A stretch of 64,000 bases of DNA. Origin: Ctenosaura bakeri (taxonomy: Eukaryota > Chordata > Lepidosauria > Squamata > Iguanidae). The translations under genes and the position numbers were made by a program. The notes below the pieces were generated by a model. The model worked only from the letters and a program-made list of their open reading frames with translations, was not told where the DNA came from and did not search any database. This document shows positions 13,701 through 57,300 of the stretch, in pieces. Numbering within the stretch: the stretch's first letter is position 1; each line of letters starts with the position of its first letter. Location of the stretch: NCBI GenBank assembly GCA_948474755.1, contig CAOLHI010000747.1:372001-436000 (forward strand). The letters run 5' to 3'.

Positions 13701-14798
13701 AATGAAATGAGGAATGTTACAAAATGAGATGGAGGCAGATATCAAAATGCACGTGTAGGACTGTAAAATGAGTCTTTGGGAGACAACAATAATGACTGCA
13801 ATCTTGATACTGTATTTATACTTGATGTAGGTTTTTGGGGTTTTTTTACAGAAAAATTATGCAGTGGAATCTTGTGTTTGAGCTTGATAATACATTTTTA
13901 ATATGCTGATTTCATTTTAATGTCAAGTACATTTCATGGAAGTGAGTTGTAACGCTGTTAAAACCAATCATACATAAACATATGTTACTTTTAGACTTGA
14001 ATAAAAGCTGTTTCTCTTTTTTTTTCCTGGTGGAGTTATAGTTTGAATTATATTGATCAATTTTTTTTGTGTAGTGCTATGTAAAATACATGGCAGTTTA
14101 CAAGAGTTGCTGAAGAGAGTTGCTTTTTACAAGAAGCTCTCACAGTGGTGATTCTTATTGTCATTCACATTTTTCCTCTTCAAGGCTGTTTGGATTTTTA
14201 AAAAAAATAACACCTTATTTCCTATAGTAAAGAAGTCTGTATACCTTGGAGCAAGTAACTGGGCATAGTTAATGCTGAAGGAAGAATGTGAACTGAGAAT
14301 GTATTTAAAAGACCTCCGTGCCACTGTTGTCAGAGGCTTTTAGGACATTTCCTTGTTTCAACATTGGGCTCCAGAGTTGTGTGAAACATAGAATCATACA
14401 TATACCATTATCTCAATTTTATGGCAGTACATCTGAGAAACTATTCTAGTGGTACAGTGTCTTCTGGGCTGAATTCTCATATGGATTGAGAATGGAGACT
14501 ACATAAAATTAAGGATGGACTAGTATGATGCCAGTGGGGAAGCAGGTAACCATCAAATCAATTTAAGTCAAGCTTCTCATTTGTACTTCAGCTATTTCTT
14601 GAACAGATTTATATGGTAACTCAGTTATCTACTTAGCACAATCAAATGCTGACTTAATAAAGCAGATTATGCACAAGCATGGTATACTTTCATTTGGGCC
14701 CTTTGTCTCTTTGCATGAGTAGGAAACAAGGAAATCACAATATATTGTAGGTTTTCTGTTTGTTTGTTTGTTTTTTACATCCAGATTGGAAAACTATA
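10779..14798. other. Non-coding; no gene seen
   Basis: Contains the repeat at 11045-11165, pyrimidine-rich tracts at 12840-12990 and A/T-rich sequence. No coding frame with family similarity. Confidence 0.45.
11045..11165. repeat. Unassigned sauropsid repeat with CCCATT..AATGGG core, copy 1
   Basis: CCCATTGAAATAAATAGAAC and CCCATTCATTTCAGTGGATT, then AAAATTGGATTTAGACC. The same pattern recurs at 36590-36722 and 50975-51110. Confidence 0.45.
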
Positions 14799-15263
14799 CA
14801 GTCAGGCCTCCACATTTGCTAGGGTTAGGGCATGGGACCTCCACAAAAGTGGTAAAATCGCAAATATCAAAATGTGTATATGTGTCTGTGGGAAGGAGGC
14901 CAAGGCCTGTTGGGGAGCGCAGGCACCCAGTGTCCCAACTAGGTCAGGGAGAGGAGAGGGAAAGGGCGTAGGTCTGCATGGCAGCCCTGTGCTGCTTCTC
15001 TCTTGCCTGTCTCCTTCCTTGGATGGTGGTGAAGGCACTGGGAGAGGTTTAGTGGTACAGAGAAATTCAGCTATGAGTGGTCAGGCAGTGGCTGGTGGTG
15101 GAGGAGGAGGACTAGAGGCAGATTTTTAAAGGGCTGCTTGGCCAATTGGAATGGCCAAATGGAAAGGTTCCCCTGGAAAAGAAATGCTTAAAGTGGGGGT
15201 TGGAGAAACTCGCAAATAATCAAATCCATGAAGGTGAAACCCACAAATGTGGAGGGCCAACTG
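14799..15263. mobile_element. Tigger-like (Tc1/mariner) MITE, copy 1
   Basis: A 465-bp non-autonomous element flanked by TA on both sides. Termini CAGTCAGGCCTCCACATTTG and CAAATGTGGAGGGCCAACTG are imperfect inverted repeats. It is internally similar along its length to 47679-48151. Open frames of up to 121 codons inside it are incidental. Confidence 0.82.
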
Positions 15264-18011
15264 TAGTTCTGAACAGACTGACAGGTGAAGCCATAACTTA
15301 AAATTGGCATCTGAGTTCTGGCTTGTTTTGAAGGTATTGTCCATATTTTCTCATTCTCATTTAATTGGACGCTATGGCTCATGGTAACTTCAGGGCTTAT
15401 TTGATTATTCATGTAAAATGGAGAGGAAGAGGTGGGGACACATATTTATTTAAAAACTTTATGCATATCCTGGCTTATGTAGCCAAGTTTTGATTGTCTG
15501 AACGTAGTCATAGCCACAGATACAACAGTTTACAGCTAATCAAAGGACTTAAGTGATTCACTGTGTTACTCTGCATGTCTTGTGTGTTGTGCATTCTGTT
15601 TGCAGGGAAAGATATTTTGAAATTAATGGATTCTTCGTTGTCTATCTTTGTAAGCAGAAAGATGACATGCAAAATCTATTTATTCAGAATTACATTTTTC
15701 CATGAGATGGACAGTAAAGAGAATTGATCTAAATGAAGCTAAATTTCAGTTTAAAAAATTGGTACTTTTCATCTACTCTGCTTCTGAGTTGGAGAGCACT
15801 AATCATATAACAACCTGATTCTAACTACAGAGTATTTATAATTGTAGCAGAGCTGTTTCATAACTGCAGGCTGTAGAACATAACTGCAGAACATTAATCC
15901 AGCATAACCTATATATACAGTCACTGACATTATTTATTAAACTACTGTCATATACTTTTTTGTTTTACTGTGGATAAATCAATATTTCATAGTATGTATA
16001 CAATAAATTATCACTTTGCTATCTTGCTTTGTTATAAGTTGACATGGAGAATGGTTTATAGTGCCAGTTGCTAAAATGAAACAGTAGTTCCTTGTTTTTC
16101 TAAACAGTAATTCAAAGAAAGCTGTTTAAATCCATATTTCTACTATTTCTGACATTCAGAGGTGAGTGCTGATGTTTGTACAGCTAAAGCAATGCAACCC
16201 ACACCCAAGAGGAGTGTAGCAGGATTAGGGAAATATGAAGGTAGAAACTGCCCCCCCACAAAAAAAAAAAATCCTCGCGGGAGAAAGTGGAGGCTGATGC
16301 AGGAAACAGCTTGTTAAGGATTAAGCATGCTAGTAGGCAGGGAATGCTGATGGGGGTGGGTGGGGGAAATTGATATATCCTAATAAATGGAAATTCATGG
16401 TTGATTGGTATGCTGAGTAGAAACTTTTCACATTGTGTAACATTTTAATTATTTAACCTGAATATATCAACTCCATGAACCTGCCACTTCCCTGAGATCT
16501 GCAGGAGTGGCCCTTGTTTCAGTTCCACCACCTTCACAGCTACGGTTGGTGGGAACAGAGACAAGGCCTCTCAGTGGCTCCCCATTCACACGAAGGCTAG
16601 AATAGAATGGTCTCCTCCTTGCTGTATTTTCTGCAGCAAGTGAACATATTATTCAGACATGCTTTTAAAACTGAAAGCTTGTTAGAAAAGAGCTTGTAAA
16701 AAAAGTGCTGCATTTTAAAAATTATACTCATTTAACAGTTTTATTGTTTTTATGCGTATGTTTTAAAATGATTTTGCTATTTTCTGTTCTTTTAACGGTA
16801 TTGTAATTAATTTATAAGCAATTCTGAGTCATAGTCTTGGGGGAAAATGCAGGATATCAGTGAGGATAATAATAATAATAACAATAATGAAATAGGTTTA
16901 AAGTTTTCATTCCATTTTAGAAATGTAAAAAATTAGAGATTTATAGACTTAAATTGGGGCACCTGATAGGTAGTTCAAGTTGTAATGTACTTTGGTATCA
17001 CAGTCTGATAGCACAGAGTTTCTGAGGGATCAGTTTCTATAATATGACTTGGATATTGATCCAATGGATTCTTTACAGTGATTAGACTTAGAATATTCTG
17101 GTAAATAAAATGATAAAATTGCTCCTTTAGGTTTCTGTTAAGAATTGAAAACAAGAAGCTCAACTTAGCTGGTTCTTAACACTTAAAATATCTGAGTAAA
17201 AAGGTAAGTTGTTTCAAAACATGGTATTTAGAATCGGCTGCACACAACCTTAACCTGTTAACTCTGATCTCCTTCTGATTGTGCCAGAAGAAAAGAGGGA
17301 GAAGCAGCATGGCAGCTGGCCTCAGTGTCACTATGATGAACTATAGTTAATTGTGAGACACACATACAGCTGGTCAGTGCAAATGAACTATAAGAATTCC
17401 TCAGTTAAAACCTCTCACAGCAAGGCTTTTTTATGAAGTGTTGGAAGAATGGTGAAGGAGGGCTGGGAAACACAGTCTTTTGGTGACAGTTAACAGCAGC
17501 ATATCTACAGTAGAAAATGGAATAAAGTTTGACCTGGGAAAGAATGAGATTCAGCTCTAGCTGATCCTACTCTAATTGTGCTTGCCTGCCTAAACAGGCA
17601 AAATAGACAGCAGGTGCCTCCAGAGTCACTTACTGACCTTTACATGAACAACAAAATAGAGAGAAAAGCGAAAAGAAGATAAGCCTGTCTCACCAGTTAT
17701 TACCATCATGTGTTTTTTTTTTAAAAAAGGTATAGATCTGTACATTTGATCACAAAAATGGAAATCATAAGAAAAGTAGAGACTGGTGGGGGGAAAAAAA
17801 GTAATTCCTGGATGCATCCTGAAGAAGCTTAGAAGTGGTCTCTAGAAGATAGAAGTTTGTTTGTTTGTTTGTATTGGCAAGGCTTATACAAGGCTTACCT
17901 GACCTGGTTGTTTCATTTTGTATATGTGTTTGTTAGTTTTGAGTAAATGTTTGGTGAAACATGTTGAACTGTTGTTCTTTTTGTGCTGTAGGAACCTATC
18001 ACTATTCTTTC
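15264..18011. other. Non-coding; no gene seen
   Basis: AT-rich sequence with simple repeats (TAA-type near 16870, GTTT-type near 17855). Nothing else recognised. Confidence 0.45.
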
Positions 18012-18247
18012 CAGTGGCGGAGCTTGGAGTGTGTGGGGGGTGGGCAGGCAGGGCTACGGCATGAGGAATGTGGCTCCTGTGTGCAAGGGGCGTGGCTGCG
18101 GTGTGCAGCTGCAGTGTGTGGGGGCATTGCCAGGGCGTGCGGGGGTGTGGCCAGAACGTATGGGGGTGTGGCTATAGGCTGGGACACCCTAAAAACATTG
18201 CCGGCCGGGGCAAATCACCTCCGCACCCCCACATCCCTACACGACTG
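18012..18247. mobile_element. hAT-like MITE with perfect 8-bp target duplication
   Basis: A 236-bp GC-rich unit beginning CAGTGGCGGAGC and ending TACACGACTG, flanked on both sides by ATTCTTTC (18004-18011 and 18248-18255). An 8-bp duplication and CAG...CTG ends point to the hAT superfamily. The interior has G-rich repeats of a GTGGGGGTGTGGC type. Confidence 0.78.
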
Positions 18248-18920
18248 ATTCTTTCCATGTTGGTATTCTGGTAGCAAATTTTCTGTTAAAGAACTAATGT
18301 CCAGGAATACATCTATTTCTTTAACTGAAGTATATGTGTATATATTTCATTTTAGTTCAAGGCAACAATCTAAAGTTCAGTTGGAACTTCTCTTTTCTTT
18401 TTTCTTGTTAGCATGCTTGAGACATGCTTGTTTCTAACATTATGCAACCTTTCTGTTCAGAAAAAAAAATGAATATGGGTAATGGTTTTCCTCTGCAGCA
18501 GAAAACAGATTATTGCATCTGTGGGGGAACTTGTTCAAAACTAGCACCTTAGCCAAACTAACTTAGGTGGCATGCGCTGAATTAAAAGCTTCTGTTCTAG
18601 ATCGTAGAATATTTCCAGAAATAAAAACAGAATTCACCATTTAACTCAGAAAAAAGTTTTATTAAGACAAAGGAAGCACTAACTTATGCACACTTCATTA
18701 TGAGACTTCAGTAGGAAGGCAGTACCAAAACAGGAAGGACCAGACTGACTGCAAGAGAAGAAGAAGGAGAGAACTGGAAAGCAAACAAAAAGGTATATGA
18801 GGCAGAAATAGTTGCTGCCTCTCCTTAATCAGATGAAACCAACAGTGAAGCAGGTGTTGCCTTCAGCAGATTGAATTCAAGAACTATAGTATGTATTTAT
18901 TTTAAAAAAATAGATACATA

Positions 18921-18952
18921 GACACACACACATACATATGTGTGTGTGTGTA
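18921..18952. repeat. (AC)n/(GT)n microsatellite
   Basis: ACACACACACATACATATG followed by TGTGTGTGTGTG; the two halves are self-complementary. Confidence 0.8.
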
Positions 18953-19763
18953 TTTTAATTCTTTCATTCCAAGGTTATAGTACTTATTTAGGCCACATAC
19001 TGCTTCACATTTTTAAAAGCCTGCAGCACGACAAATTATACCACAGACATTCAGTGGGCAGGAGGACAAGAATCCAGGAACATCAGGTGGTCCAAGCTGC
19101 TGTAGGACACCTGGACAGTAATGCTGAATGGTGGAGCACAGAGACAGGCTCTCATCCAGGAGAGAGAGACAGATGACAGAGAGACAGATATCTTCTCAAA
19201 GGCACAACCTTAGGCTTCTGAATTGACTGACCTGACTGTTCAGAGGGGAAAGAAACTAAAGGAAACCCATCATTTCTTCTCCTAACCGAACCCCCAAACA
19301 TATATATAAACTTCCTCAAACAAACAAAATATGTAATTTTCCAGAAAATTTTCCAGTTCTACTTTCTCCAGAAAACCCACTTTCCTAAAGCAAGTTTGGG
19401 GGTGGGCTCTGCACTGTAGAGAGCTTCTTGGACTAAAACTCAGAGCAGATTCACCACCATACTGAGGTGGAAGCCACCAGCTGCTATGGTTATTTTAAAA
19501 AAACCCCATACAGAAACAGCTAACCACCTTTGTTGTACGTGTCAGTCCTCCCATGACATTTCTCTCTCATTCTCATTTCTTCAATAAATGCTGAATATGT
19601 GAATTTTAGTTTGCCATATAGGTTAATCATAAAAGCCTAGCTTAAATTAAGTTCAGTATGTGTACTTTCTGTTTCATTTTCTCACCATCTACAAGGAAAG
19701 CAAAACATATGAACATCAAGTGAATGCCTGTTGTGTGTGTACTTCACTCACCTCTGCATTTTT

Positions 19764-19789
19764 GGTGTGTGTGTGTGTGTGTGTGTGTA
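19764..19789 (+). repeat. (GT)n microsatellite
   Basis: Uninterrupted GT run of about 12 units, about 95 bases upstream of the first AGTPBP1 exon seen. Confidence 0.88.
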
Positions 19790-19882
19790 TGAGACCCTGA
19801 TGTTAACTTAATTAAAAATTCATTCTGTACTCTGAAAAATATTTGAAGCAGGTCACAACATAAATGTATTTGTTTTTTCCAG

Positions 19883-53090
<33,208 letters not shown>

Positions 53091-53400
53091 GTGAGTTACA
53101 TTTAATCAATATGAAGATGTAACTGACTTTCATTTCCTGTTTAGTTTTTGGTCTAAGTGATACTTACTTAATAATAAGTTGCCAGTCAATGGTACTTCTG
53201 CAGAAACTTAAAATAACAAATCCGACCATTATTTTGTGCCACTCCCATTCTTTTCAGTTGGTTCTCAATTTCTCAGTGCAAATGAGTAATGTCTGAAGAA
53301 AATTAATTGGTACTTGAGGAGAAATCATAAATCTATGAGAGAATAATTACTTCGTTCTCTGATGTTTTAAATTCAGTCCCCAACATCTCCTGACATCATT

Positions 53401-53424
53401 TACACACACACACACGCACGCACA
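53401..53424 (+). repeat. (AC)n/(GCAC)n microsatellite
   Basis: ACACACACACACACGCACGC then ACAC, in the intron after exon 21 of the window. Confidence 0.8.
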
Positions 53425-53779
53425 CTCTTTGAAAAAGCAACTGACAGTTACGTTTTCAGGTTGAACATAGATCATAGAAATATGGTATAAAATTGGTGTT
53501 GATCTAATAACATTTAATAAAATTATTGAAGGTTTTCATAAAAAGCATTCAACACTTCAGTTTCTGCCTTCTTCACTGCTGTCAACTGGAATAAGAGGCA
53601 TAAGCAGCACCCAGTGACAGTTACAGGATTCCCATGGTTTGGATGGTAGAGGAGGCAAGAGTGATATTTTCCTCTAAATTAAGTCCCAAAAGTATCTAAA
53701 TTAAGTCCAGAAAGTATCAAGATGTCAGGTTTGTAGATCAAACAGTTTTCTTTTTTTCTCAGGCATGATTGGATCACAG

Positions 53780-54175
53780 GGTTTCTCTATTAGAAATATA
53801 GCCATATTGGGAAGGCTGTGGCCCTCAAAATTAAAATTTTCAGAATATTCCACCTTTTTGGTAATAATATGTATGATTCTTGATTCTTGTGCTCAGATTG
53901 GTGATGGCTTTACCCATGTATTACATGCTGTGTTTCTTCCATTCACTTGTGTATATGACATTGGTGGAATTGCAAGTAATATGTTTAATATGATATATTT
54001 TACTTGTGCTTCTGTTTTTGAAAGTTGTTTCATGCGGATACATACAAGTGATACAGTGCTTGGGTGCACAGTGATGTGGTCCAGGATTTCAGTTGGTGGT
54101 ATTTTTATTGCGGCTCTTACCGGTTGCTTCTTTAGAGTAGGTGGTTGAAGGAAGGCAGTGACAGGAGGTTTACTA
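53780..54175 (-). mobile_element. Penelope-like element (PLE) 3' coding remnant with GIY-YIG endonuclease region
   Basis: Read on the minus strand from about 54150 down: PPTLKKQPVRAAI, then CAPKHCITCMYPH, KIYHIKHITCNSTNVIYT, and after an in-frame stop YMGKAITNLSTRIKNH. This matches the C-terminal layout of Penelope-like elements: a connector with an LVRAxL-like motif, Cys-x-x-Cys, then VIY...Y(V/I)GKT...RIxxH of the GIY-YIG nuclease (family knowledge). One stop lies at 53921-53923 and reading decays before 53780. No RT part is recognisable nearby, so this is a truncated fossil. It lies in the AGTPBP1 intron after 53090. Confidence 0.68.
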
Positions 54176-55079
54176 GGAGTGGTGAATTAGCCATCAAGAA
54201 TATCTTTCTTTGATTGCCAAGTGATAATTGGGAGATGATGAGTAGAAGTCAATCACAAAAAGAACATGACTATTCCCGTTTTTCTAATGGATCTTTTTTT
54301 CCTAGAGAAAACATTTTCAAGTCAGTATAGCACAGTTCACCACTCCTAATGTTGCACTCAGTGATAACAGATGAATAACTTCTTTGAAGGAGGTGGTGTT
54401 ACCAATTCTGGATTCTTTCTTGGTTGATAGTAGTGCACACAAACACATGCATTTGCATGCACAAATTTACTGGATAGCAAAACTGGGATAATATTTCAGC
54501 TCAAGAGCTGAGACAGTTGCTGCCTCTGTGGATAGGACTGGGCAAGATGGTCTGATTCAATATAAGTCAGGAATGTATTGGGGCAGAAATTAGAATTAAC
54601 TTTTGGGGGGAAAAACTGCCAAAGTTCTCAAATATTTATAAATATGTTATTCTCAGATATTATATATATGTTATTCCCAGATCTTATTTCTCCAGTATTG
54701 AATGTTTTATATTGTATTGAATTTCAGAATTAAATATACTAATGTCCTTTCTGTTTACCTTAAAAGCCATAGAATTTCTTTCTTTGAGATTAAGGGCCTG
54801 CTGTTGCTATTTACATAGTTTCCCAAAGCTGAATTTTCTCCCCCTCCCCCTATATACCAGATGTTTTACATGATTCAGATTGCTGAATAAAGCCCCGCTA
54901 TCTGAAAGTGACTTTCTTATTCACCTAGAAAGGACCACCCCACTGCTTCTGTCCACTGGCTGTGAGAAAAGGATGTGCACTGGTAGAGCCAAAACTTAAG
55001 TGTAAAAAGTAGATTTAAAAGTGAATAAATCTGTTTCATAGTAAAAATGCTTAAGTGGAAACTCAATGGATGTTTATAA
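54176..55079. other. AGTPBP1 intron, no recognised feature
   Basis: AT-rich. It may contain further decayed Penelope sequence near 54180-54400, but I could not read motifs there. Confidence 0.35.
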
Positions 55080-55112
55080 CTCTTCCTGTGCACTGCCATC
55101 TTGTGACAACAT
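55080..55112 (+). repeat. Short unclassified repeat, copy 2
   Basis: CTCTTCCTGTGCACTGCCAT then CTTGTGACAAC, about 85% alike to 52028-52064. Confidence 0.4.
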
Positions 55113-55319
55113 TAAGTACATCTATTTTAAAGTACTCTGAATTTTATGACTGAATATAAGTTACACCTTTAATTTTGTATGCAATGAAAGATAAATATAT
55201 TTAATAAAAAAGAGTATATCTGCAAAGTAAATTGCAGCTGTAACCAGCGGAAATAACTTGATCCCTTTGCTTGCAACATTTTTCTTCTATTCAGATGAAT
55301 GTATCTTCCAACTGTATTA

Positions 55320-55456
55320 CAGTCAGCCCTCCATATCTGTAGATTGTGTATCCACTTTACTACACCATTGTACATAATGGGATTTGAGCATCCATGAATT
55401 TTGGTATACATAGGGGGTCCTGAAACCAAACCCTAGTGGATATTGAGGGGACACTG
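55320..55456. mobile_element. Short Tigger-like MITE
   Basis: 137 bp, termini CAGTCAGCCCTCCATATC and GATATTGAGGGGACACTG. TA is present on the left; the right flank reads GTA, so the duplication is slightly eroded. Confidence 0.65.
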
Positions 55457-55534
55457 GTACTTCTTTATTCAGTTTGTATACCGAAGGCATCACAATTCTG
55501 GTCAATTTGCTAATATTATGCTACACGTAAGTAC

Positions 55535-55650
55535 AGGTTGGCAAAGTGCAATCCTTCCAGTGTTGTTGGACTCTAGTTTCCAGCACCCCTCACCATTGGC
55601 AATACTGACTAGGGCTGATGAGTTGCAGTCTGACAACATCTAGAAGTGAG
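55535..55650. repeat. Palindromic interspersed repeat
   Basis: TGTTGTTGGACTCTAGTTTC near the left side and GAGTTGCAGTCTGACAACAT on the right are inverted, around CCCCTCACCATTGGCAATAC. Related pieces occur at 8020-8085 and 20690-20780. Common in squamate DNA in my recollection, probably a MITE; no target duplication was resolved. Confidence 0.55.
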
Positions 55651-56254
55651 CTCTACTTTCCCACCCCAAGTTATGTTTTCTCTCTCTTTTTATTAAAAAA
55701 AAATGGATTCCTGGAGGAGCAAACTAATGCTCAGATGGCATTCTTACCAGCAAAAGTGTCACTGATACTCTGTACTCCTGCAATCTCTTATCATCCCTGA
55801 AGGTCTGCTCTAGAAGATTCAAGAACCTTCTGGGAGCAATGGGAAAGCTACATGGGAGGGAAGAATTAGAAAAAAGCTTTTCCTCTTTTGCCCAGCAGGA
55901 GCCTGTGCTGGAGCTTGCTCCATCCCATAAATGGAAGAAGTGCTTCCTTCCAGAAGCCTCTATCTGAGATTGAATCCTACTTATTTGTGGTGTGCAGTAA
56001 CTTTTTTAGTCTTCAATAGTAGCATTTCCTGCAAATATAGTTTTTAGAACTAAAATATATTTATCAAAGACAAATATGTTTATCAGTGATAAATATTTTT
56101 ATCAGTCTGATAAAACTGATATAAAACTCATCAAACTGAGATGATTTTATACAGGGATAAGTATATCCCAATCCAGAATCAAAAAGAAATAGACAAATTG
56201 TGAATTAAATTTCTACTATAAACATTTTGTTCCATCTTGTATCCATAGAATGTT

Positions 56255-56335
56255 GTTGATGTTGTTAATATTGTATCTGTTCCACTCTTGGGGAAAAGAA
56301 GTTATAAATAAAAGTTATAAATAAAGTGATTGTAG
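56255..56335 (+). mobile_element. Short L2-like 3' tail fragment
   Basis: CACTCTTGGGGAAAAGAAGT followed by repeated TATAAATAAA units. Too short for firm assignment. Confidence 0.4.
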
Positions 56336-56640
56336 AAATGGTACTCTTTTGGAAGACATAATCATGTCTTCCAAGAATCATTTGAAAGATCAGAGTTAGT
56401 CTGGGCCTTCCGTAGAATAATCAGAGATAAATTATCAGATCCACTATCAAATTAGCAAAGAAATACTGTGCTTTCTGGTATATATCAAAAGCAAGCTTTC
56501 AAGAATGTATAGAAGACATACATTTTGTTAAAAATAATCACTATAAAATGAAATGGCCAACCTGAGACAACTGAATTGATGAATCCTAAATTTTGCCATG
56601 TTAACATGGTTTTCTAATTTCAGTTTAACATAACTATAGT

Positions 56641-56670
56641 GAGAGCCAGTGTGGTGTAGTGGTTTGACCA
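56641..56670 (+). mobile_element. Truncated Sauria SINE head
   Basis: GAGAGCCAGTGTGGTGTAGT plus GGTTTGACCA, the 5' end of the SINE only, ending abruptly in A/T-rich sequence. Confidence 0.7.
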
Positions 56671-56967
56671 TTTTTAAAAACAAATCATTTTTGCAAAAAA
56701 ACTGGGTAAGAAAACATTCTTGAAATGGACTTCTTGGGTAGAGCATTCTAAGGAGAATAGATGTGAATATGGCCTGTGGTGGAAGAACCACACTCTTCTT
56801 AAGTCTTGCTGAACTTGTACCAGTCAGTACAGAAGGTGTAGATTGCTTTTTACACCACTCCTTTTTTCTCTCTTTCTTCTTTTTATCTCTTTCTTTTTCA
56901 CTGGACAAACTCCAAAGAACCTTAGATTCTTGGGATGGTAGGAAGATCAGTACATATAGTAATGGGA

Positions 56968-57146
56968 TCTTCTTCTTCGTGGTCTCTGTGCCTTCATACA
57001 CTAGGAGCTTTAGCGCCTGCGCGGTAGCGTTCGGAAACTTCTAGAGCTTGTTCGCTTGGCGGGAACCCCTCCCCCACGCCGGTACTGCGCATGCTCCTCC
57101 CGCCGAGCAGCGGTCTCTCCTCAGTTCTTTCTCGTCCGCCGCCGCG
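56968..57146 (+). repeat. DIRS left inverted terminal repeat
   Basis: Starts in the TTCTTCTTC run at the left edge and runs to about 57146. From ACTAGGAGC to CAGTTCT, about 130 bases match the reverse complement of the right repeat with a single difference (GAGCAGCGG here, GAGCAACGG there). The outermost ~45 bases differ between the two ends, as usual in DIRS elements. Confidence 0.88.
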
Positions 57147-57300
57147 TACGGAAGGTTCTTCAGTTTGTTCCTCTCACGTTGTGCTTGGCTTGCTGTTTTT
57201 CACGGTTTTACGGACTTTCGGACTGTCTTTGACCTCTCTTTCGGACTCCCCCTTCGGTTTTTCGTCTTTTTGGATTTCGGAGTTTGGCGTTCTTCGTCTT

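Larger units (their letters stand above)
18256..19882. other. Non-coding upstream of the first exon seen
   Basis: Two GT-type microsatellites and otherwise nothing recognisable. The start-codon exon of AGTPBP1 was looked for here and not found. Confidence 0.45.
55651..56967. other. AGTPBP1 intron left of the DIRS element
   Basis: Short LINE tail and a truncated SINE head, otherwise unassigned AT-rich sequence. A minus-strand frame at 56528-57001 runs into the DIRS end and has no known domain. Confidence 0.4.

Noticed and set aside
14764..15129. Plus-strand frame of 121 codons
   Set aside because: Lies almost wholly inside the Tigger-like MITE, and the related copy at 47679-48151 does not keep the frame.
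17961..18274. Overlapping Cys/Gly-rich frames on both strands
   Set aside because: Created by GTGGGG-type repeats of the hAT MITE.
18256..19882. AGTPBP1 start-codon exon
   Set aside because: I searched by eye for a short exon matching the conserved N-terminus with a two-base overhang and found none; it probably lies upstream of the window.
53765..54148. Plus-strand open frame of 127 codons, preceded by a good splice-acceptor-like tract
   Set aside because: It is the antisense of the Penelope-like remnant, and its translation matches nothing I know; AGTPBP1 does not encode it.
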